A stretch of 64,000 bases of DNA from Monodelphis domestica (taxonomy: Eukaryota; Chordata; Mammalia; Didelphimorphia; Didelphidae): the NCBI RefSeq assembly GCF_027887165.1, contig NC_077235.1, positions 17,941,383-18,005,382 of the forward strand. The letters run 5' to 3'. Under the pieces are notes generated by a model. The model worked only from the letters and a program-made list of their open reading frames with translations. It had not been told where the DNA came from and searched no databases. Both the position numbers and the translations under genes were made by a program. Numbering within the stretch: position 1 is the stretch's first letter; every line of letters begins with the position of its first letter. Shown one piece after another: positions 36,053-46,598 of the stretch.

Positions 36053-37840
36053 CATAAATTGCTCACAAGTAGGATGATCTAACATAATACAAATGACAAT
36101 CCTACCTAAATTAATTTACTTATTTAGTGCCATATCTATCAAACTACCAAAAAACTATTTTATAGAACTAGAAAAAATAATGACAAAATTCATCTGGAAG
36201 AAAAAAGGGTCAAGAATATCAAGGGAACTAATGAAAAATGTGAAGGATGGGGGCCTACCAATACCAGATCTTAAAGTATACTATCAAGCAGTGATCGTCA
36301 AAAACAAGCTAGTACTGGCTAAGAATTAGAAGGGTGGATCAATGGAATAGACTAGAGGTAAATGACCTCATCAATCTAGTGTTTGATAAACCCAAAGATT
36401 CCAGCTTTTGGGATAAGAACTCACTATTTGCCAAAAACTGCTGAGAAAGTTGGAAAATAGTATGGGAAAAATTTGGTTTAAAAAAATTAGATTTAGATCA
36501 GCATCTCTCCTCCTATACCAAGATGAGGTCTAAATGGGTATATGATTTAAACATAAGAAGTGATATTATAAGTAAATTAGGAGAACGTAGAATAGTTTAC
36601 CTGTCAGATATATAGAGAAGGGAAAAATTTATGACCAACAAGAGATAGAACATTACAAGATATAAAAAGAATAATTTTGACTATATTAAATTTAAAAGGT
36701 TTTGTATCAACAAATTCAATGCAACCAAGATTAGAAAGGAAACAACAAACTGGGAAAATAATTTCATAACAAATTTCTCTGATAAAGGTCTCATTTCTCA
36801 AATATATAAAGAACTAAGTCAAATTTACAAGAATTCAAATCATTCCTCAATTGATAAATGGTCAAAGGAATGAATAAGCAGCTTTCAGATGAATAAATCA
36901 AAGCTATCAATAATCATATGAAAAAATGTTCTAAATCCCTCTTGATTAGAGAAATGCAAATTAAATCAACTCTGAGGTAGCACCTCACACCTATTGGATT
37001 GGCCATTATGACAGCAAAGGAAAATAATAAATGTTGGAGGGGATGTGGCAAAATCAGGACACTAATGCATTGCTGGTGGAGTTGTGATTTGATACAACCA
37101 TTCTGGAGGACAATTCAGAATTATGCTGAAAGGGTTATAAAAGAATGCATACCTTTTGATCCAGTAATATCACTACTATGACTATATTCCAAAGAGATTT
37201 TTAAAATGGGAAAGGACCCTTTTGTACAAAAATACTTATAGCTGTGGTTTTTACGGTGGCAAAGAATTGAAAACTAAAGGGATGTTCCTCAATTGGGGAA
37301 TGATTGATGAACAAATTGTGGCATATGATGGTGATGGAATATTATTGTCCTATACAGAATGATGAACAGGAAGATTTCAGAGAGAACTGGAAAGACCTAC
37401 ATGAATTAATGCATAGTGAAATAAGCAGGACTAGGAAAACACTATACATAGTACCTGACATACTGAGGAACAATCAAACATGATAGACTTTGCTACTAAC
37501 AGCAATACAATGATCCAGGACAATTCTGAAGGACTTATGAAAAAGACTGCTACCCACCTCCAGAGAAAGAACCATTAGAATATACATGCAGATGAAAACA
37601 TATGATTTATGACTTGTTTATCTGGGTATATGATTTGGGGTTTTGGTTTTGTAAGATTATTCACTTACAAAAATGAATAAGGAAATATATTTTGTGTGAT
37701 AATACATGTATAACCCAGATTGAATTGTTTGTCAGCTCTGGGAGGAGGGAGGGAAGAAGGGAGGGAAAATACATGAATCATTTAACTTTGTAAAACTTAT
37801 GTGGAAATGTTATTAAAATAAAATTAAAATTAAAAAAGGG
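36053..37840 (+). mobile_element. 1.8-kb 5'-truncated L1 with 16-base duplication
   Basis: It covers the ORF2 C-terminal third and 3' UTR. Translated blocks: MTILPKLIYLFSAISIKLPK, FIWKKKGSRISRELMK, GGLPIPDLKVYYQA and CWWSCDLIQPFW, with frameshifts and stops. G-rich 3' UTR near 37740 and A-rich tail. AAAAAAGTAGCAACAG is duplicated exactly at 36037-36052 and 37841-37856. Confidence 0.93.
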
Positions 37841-37856
37841 AAAAAAGTAGCAACAG

Positions 37857-38396
37857 GACCAGCCCAAGTCTTCTCTGTAGAAGTGTAGGAGAGCTAAGTC
37901 CTAATATCAAGTCAGAAAAAAAGAACTCCACCATGAACAGTTATTATAGTGGCAGAAAACTTAAGAAACAAATCCAATAGAAAAGAATGACTCCAAATCA
38001 TCTACCAGCAAAGCCCCAGAGAAAAACACAGTTTGGGCACAAATTAAACTAGAATTCCTGTGAGGGTTAAGGGAAGAAAGTTTTTTTTTTCCTCAAAAAA
38101 GAATTTAATAGTTTTTTTTAATAAATGCAATGAGAACACTTGAACAAAACCTTGGAAAGAAATGAGAGCTAAAGAATAAAGAATTGGAAAGAAAATTAAG
38201 AGCTTGGCACAAAACATCACCAAAGCAACAAACTCCCTGAAAATCCAAATGGACCAAATAGAAGTCAGAGTTTTGGTACAAAAATACATTTCACTCAACA
38301 GGGAAAAGGGAGAAGGGGGAGATAGAATTAGAGGAAGGTCAGATAAAGGGATGTTGTACTATTAAGAAAATAAATTCAAACTTGAAATATATAAAA
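37857..38396 (+). mobile_element. L1 5' UTR / ORF1 start, resumed
   Basis: CACCATGAACAGTTATTATA, ACTAGAATTCCTG and CTACCAGCAAAGCCCCAGAG resemble the ORF1 start region of marsupial L1; the frame is broken. Confidence 0.5.
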
Positions 38397-38886
38397 TTAA
38401 TTTTGGCTCTTTTTAAGGCAGCTAAAAATCAGAATCTGGTCCCTCATTCAGGGAATGGATAAAATGAAAATGATATGTATATAAATGTGATGGAATATTA
38501 CTATATTGTAAGAAATTATGTATTTAGTTTGGGAGAAACTTGAAAAGACTTGTATGAACTGATAGAGAGTAAATCAAACAGAACCAGGAAAATTATTTCT
38601 ACAATGACAGCAATAACTTTGAAATAATTAGGAATTCTTATCAGCATATTAAACAATCATGATCCCAAAGGAATATATATGAAGCATGTTACCTGCCTCC
38701 TGATTGAAAGATGAAGGATTTAGTGTAGAATGAGATGAATGATTTTGGATATGGCAAATGTGGAAATTGTTTTAGCTTGACTTACACATATCTGTAATAG
38801 ATGTTGTTTTTCTTTAATTCTCAGTTGGAATGGGGAACACAAGGAGTATTTTTGTAGATGGAATAAAATAATAAAATATTTTTTAA
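38397..38886 (+). mobile_element. L1 3' end
   Basis: GACTTGTATGAACTGATAGA, GAGTAAATCAAACAGAACCA, GTTACCTGCCTCCTGATTGA and an AATAAAATATTTTTTAAAAA tail. Confidence 0.7.
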
Positions 38887-39640
38887 AAAAGTTTTGGCAC
38901 TAAAACAATTTAACTAGAGTAAAAAGGGAGACTGTCAAGTGGAAATAATATTTGCATCAAATCTCTGATAAAACATTTAATATCCAAAGTAAATGGTGAC
39001 CAAATACAAATATCTAAAACCAAGAGCCATTCCTCAATGAATAAATTGTCAAAGGACATGAGGTCTTTAAAATAATAAGAGAAATGCAAACATCAACTCT
39101 GAGGTTTCGCCTCAAACTGAGCAAATTGGCAAAGACGACAAAAGATGAGAAGTCAGAGCTGGAGGGGCTACAGAAATATAGGTCCACTAATACACTGTTG
39201 GTGGTATAATGGTCTGACCATTGAGGAAAGCAATTTGGAATTATGCTAAGAAAGTAAATTAAATATTGATGGGCACATACCTTAAAGAAGTCAAGACAGA
39301 AGGGAAGGTCTGACATACACCCAAATATTCATAGCGGCATTTTTTGCAGCAGCAGAGAAACTGAAAACAAAACAGATGTCCATCAGCTTAAGGCTGGTTA
39401 AACAAATTGTGGCCTAAAAATGCAATAAATATTATTATGCCATAAGAAACAATGTGAAAATTTTTGAGATGTAGGGGGAATTTTGTCTGAACTTATATTT
39501 GATTATATAATCTATATTAACATATATTTGAACTTATTTATTAATGTAGGATGCAGTAAGCAGAAAGACAAAAATAATATATATAACCAATGACAACAAT
39601 GTAAATAAAAGAACAAAATAATAAAACTCATCCCTACATG
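38887..39640 (+). mobile_element. Old L1 ORF2 C-terminal fragment
   Basis: AACTCTGAGGTTTCGCCTCA, ACTGTTGGTGGTATAATGGT, TTCATAGCGGCATTTTTTGC and AAATTGTGGCCTAAAAATGC mark the ORF2 C-terminus; diverged. Confidence 0.7.
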
Positions 39641-39879
39641 ATTTTAATTATTAAGCTTGTCCACAAAGAGATAGATGTGTCTTCCTTTTTCTGCTGAGGT
39701 TGGGGACTATGGAAATGGAACACTCTATACACTCTGAAACTAGGCTGAGGTGTTGGGCTGATGTGTTGATTAGCTTTGGAGAACTGCTTTTCATTTCCTG
39801 TTTTTTTTTTAAATTGCTACAAGAAATGGATCTCTAATATTCCTGGACTTGGCTACCTAGGAGGAGGGTGGTCTCCTTG
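39641..39879. other. Unassigned sequence
   Basis: Nothing recognised. Confidence 0.3.
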
Positions 39880-40239
39880 GCAAAAACAGTAAGGTTCAGA
39901 AGGGGAGTGGGCTTGGAGGGAAAGATAATAAGCCGTGTTTTGGACATGCTGAGTTTGAAATGCCTCCTGATGTAGGCCTGGACCTCAAGAAAGAAAATAA
40001 AGCTGGATATATAAATTCAGAAACATGCCAATATAAAGATGATCATTGGATGCAAGGGTGCTGATAAAATCCAACAAGTGAGAGAGTGTAGAAAAAGAAG
40101 AAAAAAGAGAACAGGAAAGAGTCTGGAGACATATCCACAACTGGGGTTGAAGGTGGAAAATGAAGTGGATGATGAAATGAGAGATGTCAGAAAGATAAGA
40201 TCAAGAGGAAAGAATGCCATTAAAACCAGAGATGCGAGC
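39880..40239 (-). mobile_element. L2-type LINE, minus strand, part 1
   Basis: GTTTTGGACATGCTGAGTTT, GATCATTGGATGCAAGGGTG and CAAGTGAGAGAGTGTAGAAA are the antisense of the L2-type RT region. Split from part 2 by a GA expansion. Confidence 0.7.
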
Positions 40240-40344
40240 ATATCTGAGAGAGAGACAGACATACTGAAAGACAGACAGACAGACCAACAGAGAGGGAAAG
40301 CAGAGACAGACAGAGAGGGAAGACAGAGAGACAGAGAGAGAGGG

Positions 40345-40386
<42 letters not shown>

Positions 40387-40445
40387 CAGAAAGCGAGACA
40401 GAGATCGACAGAGACAGAAAGGGAGAGGGAGAGAGAGAGAGAGAT
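40240..40445 (+). repeat. Complex GA/GACA microsatellite
   Basis: About 200 bases of (GA)n, (GACA)n and GGGA variants. It opens long low-complexity frames on both strands that should not be called genes. Confidence 0.95.
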
Positions 40446-40770
40446 AAATGATGTCCAAAGCTGCTGAAAGGTCAAGAAGGATAAGTAATAAGAAAAGGCC
40501 AGCAATTTTTAGAACTAAGATCATTGGTGACTTGGGGGATAGAACTTTTCACAGACTGATGAGGTCAGAAGGCAAAGTACAAAAGGTTGAAAAGTGAAAG
40601 AAAAAGAAACAGAGGCAATCCATGCAAAAAACTTTTTCTACGAATTAATCTAAGAAAAGGAGGCAAGCTTTATGACAATGGTTTGAAGGAATAATCCTAT
40701 AATCAAGCGAGGATTTTTAAGGAAGGAGAGAAGCTGAGTGTGTTTGAAGACACTTTGGTAGTGAAGGGGT
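40446..40770 (-). mobile_element. L2-type LINE, minus strand, part 2
   Basis: AAAGCTGCTGAAAGGTCAAG, AAGGATAAGTAATAAGAAAA and ACAGACTGATGAGGTCAGAA continue the antisense L2-type sequence. Confidence 0.7.
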
Positions 40771-40862
40771 TGTTTTTTGCAACTCCAGTATAAGACTACA
40801 TTAATCCCCGCTGCATCTTACCTTATTTATCCCAGTGCTATAGCTTGTCAAAACCTTTTGGA

Positions 40863-40964
40863 CATCCAATGAAATTGCACGTCGGCCGTGGGAAGGGCCG
40901 GTGGAGGGGAGGGAGAGAAATAAAGTGAGTATTGTAACAAAAAAAAAATAATAAAATAAAAATA
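40863..40964 (+). mobile_element. Very short L1 3' tail insertion (102 bases)
   Basis: A CpG-rich L1 3' UTR end (GCACGTCGGCCGTGGGAAGG, then GGAGGGGAGGGAG and an A-rich tail). AAAACCTTTTGGA is duplicated exactly at 40850-40862 and 40965-40977. Undecayed CpGs and the exact duplication point to a recent insertion. Confidence 0.9.
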
Positions 40965-41274
40965 AAAACCTTTTGGATTTTGACTTAAGTCACCCAAAAC
41001 GTTAGCTCTTCCTCCAAGCTTCTAATCTGCAACAAGCCTAAAATTGGAACAGTGTCTAATAACAGACTGGAGACTAGAATCCAGTCGCATTGCTCCTAGG
41101 CTGGTGATTTTTGCCCCATTAAACAATGCAGCCTCTTTAATAGATTTTATTAAGAGAATGGAAAACAGGTTGATATCTCTTTTGTGTGTTCCTGTTACAA
41201 GGTAGGACTGGAACTTGATTTTGGTTGTAGATCATAAATGTAGTGCTGAAAAGAACTATCTACGGAAGTCCTCC

Positions 41275-41400
41275 ATTTTCAAGATAGGCAAATGAAGGCA
41301 CCTGGGGGATTTGAAGGGCTTTGTCAAGGTCACAAAGGTACCAGATCCTCTAATTCCACAGCCAGTTCTCTCTCCAGTGTACAACAGCTTCCTCACTGCT
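41275..41400 (-). repeat. MIR fragment, minus strand
   Basis: GGCTTTGTCAAGGTCACAAA, CTAATTCCACAGCCAGTTCT and TCCAGTGTACAACAGC match reversed MIR. Confidence 0.6.
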
Positions 41401-41569
41401 TATTTGAAGGATCTGTGCTTTTTCTTAAGGGTAGGAATTCCTCACTACATTCATGTTGCATATAATTTACTACATAGTGGCTATTCTTAGAGAATTATTA
41501 TACAGTTTAACTTGGTGGCCTCATCAGTTTCCAATAGGATTAAAGACCTTTTCTAGGGGGACGTCTCCA

Positions 41570-41929
41570 AGAGCCATACATTCAGTCCTGGTCTCTCTCC
41601 TGAATGCTGGACTTAAATAAATCACCCACGAATTTGTGACTATTTCAAAGTGGTTGTTCCATGAATGGCTCAAACTTGACGTGTCCAAAACTCATTATCT
41701 TTTCTTCACCCACACAAAACTCTTGCCTCTTTCCAACTTTTCTATTAAGATTGTGGGCACCTTAATTCTCAGCTACCCAGGCAAACAGCCTTGGGGTCAT
41801 TTTCATGGCTTCACTTTGATTCACCTCAAAAATGGAATCTGTCCTCAAATCTCATCATTTCTACCTTTACAACACTTCATACAGAACACATACCCTTCTC
41901 TCTACTCACACAACCACCTGCTATAGATC
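41570..41929 (+). mobile_element. L2-type LINE fragment
   Basis: CTCAAACTTGACGTGTCCAA, AACTCATTATCTTTTCTTCA and GCCTTGGGGTCATTTTCATG in L2-type order. Confidence 0.65.
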
Positions 41930-41970
41930 TTTTGCCTTGGAGTAGATATCAATTCTAAGACAGAAGAAGA
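41930..41970 (+). repeat. SINE 3' tail fragment
   Basis: TTGCCTTGGAGTAGATATCA and TCTAAGACAGAAG match the terminal 40 bases of the common SINE. Confidence 0.6.
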
Positions 41971-41974
41971 AAAA

Positions 41975-42232
41975 CTACCATTAGGTGGTACAATGGCTGG
42001 AGGAGAGGGGAAGAGGGAGTGTGGTTGGAGTCAAGAAGACCTAGATTCAAATCTGGCCTCATATATACTTGCTCTGGGACCCTGGGCAAGTCACCTAACC
42101 TGTTTGCTTCTGTTTCTTCATCGGTGAAATGGGGAGAATAATAGTACCTACCTTACAGGACTGTTGTGCGTCTCAAACAAGATCATGTTAAAGCACTTAG
42201 CACACTGCTTGGCATGAGGAACTGGAATGAGG
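41975..42232 (+). repeat. MIR/CORE-type SINE
   Basis: TAGGTGGTACAATGG, TGGAGTCAAGAAGACCTAGA, CCTGGGCAAGTCACCTAACC and TAAAGCACTTAGCACACTGC. Confidence 0.85.
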
Positions 42233-43771
42233 GTATTAAAGAAGGATTACTAAATGAGAAAAACATTCTTAATATTAAAAAAACACAATTTACCTTTCCT
42301 TACCTTATGCAGCCTGGACCACACTAGAGACCCTGTTCTAAATGTGAAGGAGTGGTTTATTGTTCATAATAGGTAGAAAAACTTGGTAACAAGAGGTTTC
42401 AACTCAGATCGCAGATATTCTAGAAGGAGATGTTTAAAATGGAAATTCAGCAGCTATAGCTTTATAAACACACAGAAGAAGAACGTTTTGCCAATTAAAC
42501 TGGACCCCTGATGGGATGACGAGTAAAATGTGTCCATTTTAAGACTCCAATGATTCTTAAAGGTTTCAACATGTGCAATGAGTCATCATAGTCTTCCACT
42601 TAATTCCTCGGTTTATACCTGAGCTATGTGAGGTGGTATCCAAAAAGGGAAGCAGAAAAACAGCTTGTGCTGAGAAGCATGGGAGGTCATTTACTCTAAT
42701 GAGCTGCTCTTTGAAAATAAGAGTATATTCTTGTTGGGTCTAGAGCCAAAGACAGGTCCAGAGGGGTTCTGGAGAGTTCATTTGTCTTATTTAAGAAAGT
42801 CATTAATGACTTCTAGCTCAAGTTCTGCCTTCCACATCTTAGGGTTGACTTGGTTAGACAACGTGTCCTCAGATTGGAGTATGGTAAATGGCTAAGTGTG
42901 CTAAGAATGATATCCAATCAGCCTTCCTATTCTGACAATTCAGCCAGACACTTTCAAACAGATGACCGAAGAAATGAAAGGCATTGCTTTGATATGAAAA
43001 AATGCCTTGTTCTCAAGGTTGTACTATTTCCTGGGCACAAATTGAGTGACTAGCTCATAATTTTCCTGGTAGATTATTTGCTCTTTGTGTTGGAGGGCAT
43101 CATACATCTGAGACGGAGAGCTCACTTGGTTACTTACCACTGAATTCTAACCCTCTAGAGGAAGAAAGGCTAAGCCTCTTTGCATATAGTTTATTGGGAA
43201 CCTTTGAGTACACTTTGGCAACTGTCAAAAAAGATCTAATCATCATAACCAAACACTATGAAAATGCTTGTCTAGATAAAGGCAACAGGTTTGTCACTAA
43301 TCCAAATGAAATGGAAGCAAGACAAATACTGCTGCGACACAGGCTATCACTGGGATTAAGTTACTAGCCCTGTTACTTTGATTAAAAAACCTCCTTTCCT
43401 TTCTGACGCACTAAGATACATTTTTTTCCTTTTAACTATGCTTTCTAAGAAGAGGGATTGTGGATGACAGTGTGCACTTCCTGTTTTACACAGTTAAGCA
43501 TCTGTATAGGATGTGCTAGACAGCAAATGATCATTAAGAAGCACCACGCCTATCAAAAAAATTAATAGTCTAAATTCTGTATTACTTGGCACAGCTAGAG
43601 GAGGGCAGCAATAATATATGTCATGAGCTTGGACTGACTAGTGTTATCATTGAATCCTACCTGCCCAGCTTTTCATAGACACAGAGAAAGGATAATGGAG
43701 AGAACCGGTCTTAAAGCCATTAAGATTTAGGTTCAAGGTTTGCCTCTGAAACCTACAGGCTGTGACTCGAG
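42233..43771. other. Unassigned, candidate single-copy sequence
   Basis: About 1.5 kb without a recognised repeat or credible ORF, one of the longest such stretches and about 3 kb from the downstream side of the MRG gene. Confidence 0.35.
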
Positions 43772-43930
43772 TTCAGTGTTGGCAACTGTTTTCGAGATCA
43801 TGTGCCCAAAGTACAACTCCAAGCTACTGGTGAGTGAGCCCCATCACATAATCTCAGAGTGGAGGGAGGAGGTGCTTGTATTGCAGAACAGCCCTCTCTG
43901 TGCCACCCTGGCACAATGCCACAGCTTTGC
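43772..43930 (+). repeat. Possible hAT-like element
   Basis: AGTGTTGGCAACTGTTTTCG, GATCATGTGCCCAAAGTA and GCCCTCTCTGTGCCACCCTG resemble a hAT terminal region. Open frames on both strands here are explained by composition. Confidence 0.4.
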
Positions 43931-44520
43931 TGACACGGCCCAAGTCCTTTTAGTATTCCAGATAGCAAAGACTATCTTATCAGTTGTAGAAAAGATACCA
44001 GGAGAGAGAATGTTCTTATCTAAGAGTTGCCTAGACCAACTGGTCCAGCTTTTATCTCTATACCAGAAAACTACTTGGAAAGAAGCATTTTGAGAAAGCT
44101 TATCTGTATGTATATTTAAGGGGTGACCAAAGGAAGAAACTACTAGGCCTAATGATGTTTGTGGTAACCTATGATTGAACTTTAAGGATTTTGTCATCTG
44201 AGATTGATGACAAATTTCTAACCCATTTTCTGGAACAATCAAGAACCTCAATTCCTGGCAAAAACCTTGTGAAGCTACCCCTTGGTTTAATTTGGATAGA
44301 GATGGGCTATAGATTTTTCACACTCTCAAACCTATTTGAGTACTCATCTCATTGGGGTGCTTTTAGAAGATTACAGATTAAGTTATATGTCATCGTTTCT
44401 GATTCTAATAACCTCAGGCAAAAAGCCAAATAAAATGCTGTGAACCCCTACAACTAGCTTATTACCAGTGATTTCACTGGTCTCAGGAACTCAGTGAACC
44501 TTTTCTCTACAACTCATAAT
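43931..44520. other. Unassigned sequence
   Basis: Two opposing open frames (117 and 135 residues) overlap here and in the previous entry without domain resemblance; neither is supported. Confidence 0.3.
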
Positions 44521-44524
44521 ATTA

Positions 44525-44645
44525 GAAGGCAGCCTAGATAAGGCATCAAGAGGTTGTGACTTTCCCAGGGTCACACAGTCAGTTTGTGTCTGATGCAGGA
44601 TTTGAATCTAGGTCTGCCCAACTTAAAAATTCAGTTCCATATCCT
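44525..44645 (-). repeat. MIR/CORE-type SINE, minus strand
   Basis: TGACTTTCCCAGGGTCACAC, AGTCAGTTTGTGTCTGATGC and GATTTGAATCTAGGTCTGCC. Confidence 0.75.
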
Positions 44646-46033
44646 CTATCCTACATTTCCTCTCCTAATATATAAAAAGCCCTGATATGAAAGCACTCAC
44701 AGAAAAGCAACCCTTCCAGATTTCTCTTTTCAGAAGAAAATTATCTAGAAGCTTTCCCAAGGGGAGGAAAACAGATTTTAATATACATGACCAAGATGTA
44801 AAATTATAAAGCAAACAACTTTGGGAGTGTTTTTTTTTTAAATGTAAGAAAAAAATTTTATTAAAGAACTGTTTCCCAGGCATAAAAAGCTTCTGGGAAA
44901 TATTGTTGATTCAATTTAAGAGTAAAAAAAGAATGAGAAGGAGAATCTTTTACATTCATGAGGATTCTATGCAAAGGAATGGTTCTTAAAGCAATGACTT
45001 TTATCCCCCTCTGCTACGGACATTTCACTGTTATATGGAGGTGGCTTTGGGTTTCTTGGAAGCAAGTCTTCCCTAGCTAGGAATGTCTCAAATAGAGACC
45101 CTGTAACAGATAGATAGTCTGTGTACCTTCTTTGGGAGTAACCTAGAAAAGTACACAAACATTCATCATGAGCTTCTTCACCGATTGCTTAATTTGTTTT
45201 ATTTTCTTGGCAATTGCAGTTTATAAGATTATCCATTGAAGCCAAGAGTAACTGCAATATGCACTGGACAGCCTACCTGCCCAGATGAACTCATGCATCC
45301 CTGAGGAATAGATCTATGTATTATATAGGAAGATTCAACCATTTCATTCCTGACTCATATCCTTTGTATATGTGTTTCCTACTCTACAAAGACTTAAAAT
45401 ATTTGTAATCAGCACTACGGGCTTTTATTTATTGGGCAGAACCCTTATTTAAAAAAAACCCTACTTTAAGTTTAAAAATGTTAAGACTTGTAGTTATATA
45501 AGAAATCTTGTGACCAAAACTCAGTCACTTTGCACCCTAAGACCGCATCCAGTTAGGGAAGAAAGATAATGTGTTGTATTGGGGGAATGAATCAATCTGA
45601 AGGAAAATCTTATTCACTTATTATATTAAAAATCAAGCAAGGAGAAGTGATTTCAGATATGGTATATCATATACGATCACTCCGTGAAATATAGATGTTT
45701 TTAAAAAAAAAAGCAATTCACAGAACTAAAGGAAAAACAAAACACCCCCCCCCCCATACACGGGATGATGGATGGCCCATTTATCAGTAAGTCAGTTCAA
45801 TAAGTCCTAGGTCCTCTTTCTAAGTGAGAGTCAAGTCCTTTGGGGGAAAAGCATACTCACCTCTGTATTCCTAAAGATGATGAATTTCAATATGTTCACA
45901 ATGTTGTCTACTTCTTTCCAGAAATAACCAATTGCTTACAAACTCTAACCTGGGGCCAGCTAGGGTTCCATGGGGACTAAGCTTAAGTGAGATAATAAAT
46001 AAAAGTTCAAGACAATTGCATTTTCAACAAAAC
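44646..46033. other. Unassigned sequence downstream of the MRG gene
   Basis: No gene recognised. A C11 run lies at 45745-45755. A weak inverted repeat (GCAATTGCAGTT / AACTGCAATATGC) near 45210-45262 was judged too short for a miRNA hairpin. Confidence 0.3.
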
Positions 46034-46039
46034 TTTATT
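46034..46039 (-). terminator. Candidate polyadenylation signal of the MRG-family gene
   Basis: TTTATT on the plus strand is AATAAA on the gene's strand, about 560 bases past the stop codon. No poly-A tract follows it, so if the locus arose by retroposition the tail has decayed. It is the best 3' end candidate by position. Confidence 0.4.
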
Positions 46040-46598
46040 TCTGGGCTTTAAAAAGCAACTCTTGACAACTCACACTTTCTAAGTAATCTTACAAATAACA
46101 AATGATCATCTTCAACAATCTTGAAAAGAAAATGTTTTGTTTCAGAATAACAAAGTAAAATTTCAAGGAGAATCCATCTACTTCAATACCCCAAAAGGAA
46201 ATTAACATTAAAATTAAAAAGAAAATTAACACAAATGAGTCTTTATCTATATATAAGAAGTTAAACCTCAGCCACAAGATGCTTTGTCATTATCCAAGAA
46301 TACAGACAGTAAAAGTACTTATCATAAAAGAAGTTGAACAGAATTAAAATATTTTGTCAACATAAAATTTCCTACATAGTTCATTCCCTATTACACAAAT
46401 GAATAGTAGCTCTACATGGAGAAGAGGGTCTCAAATGCCCTTTGTAACTCTGACTTAAACAAAACATTAAAGAAACATTGGTTATGTTTTAACACAAAAA
46501 CAATTATTTGTGTAGATTATGTTGTAGAACATCTTTGTTTAGCAAAATCGAAAGATAACAAACACTCTTACTCTTATACAAATACCATCATCAGCCTC
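46040..46598 (-). other. Probable 3' UTR of the MRG-family gene
   Basis: AT-rich, non-coding and free of recognised interspersed repeats between the stop codon and the AATAAA. It includes 46125-46170, a 46-base stretch repeated at 49243-49288. Assigned by position. Confidence 0.4.

Noticed and set aside
36093..37181. Reverse-transcriptase-like frames as possible domesticated genes
   Set aside because: They belong to a 5'-truncated L1 with a target-site duplication, frameshifts and stops.
40017..40524. Long open frames on both strands (up to 162 residues)
   Set aside because: Low-complexity Ser/Leu and Arg/Glu repeats from the GA microsatellite and antisense L2.
43740..44251. Opposing 117- and 135-residue frames
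   Set aside because: They overlap on opposite strands, partly in a hAT-like repeat, with no family resemblance; likely chance.
45210..45262. Possible miRNA hairpin (GCAATTGCAGTT / AACTGCAATATGC)
   Set aside because: Stem of only 9-12 pairs around a roughly 27-base loop; too weak.
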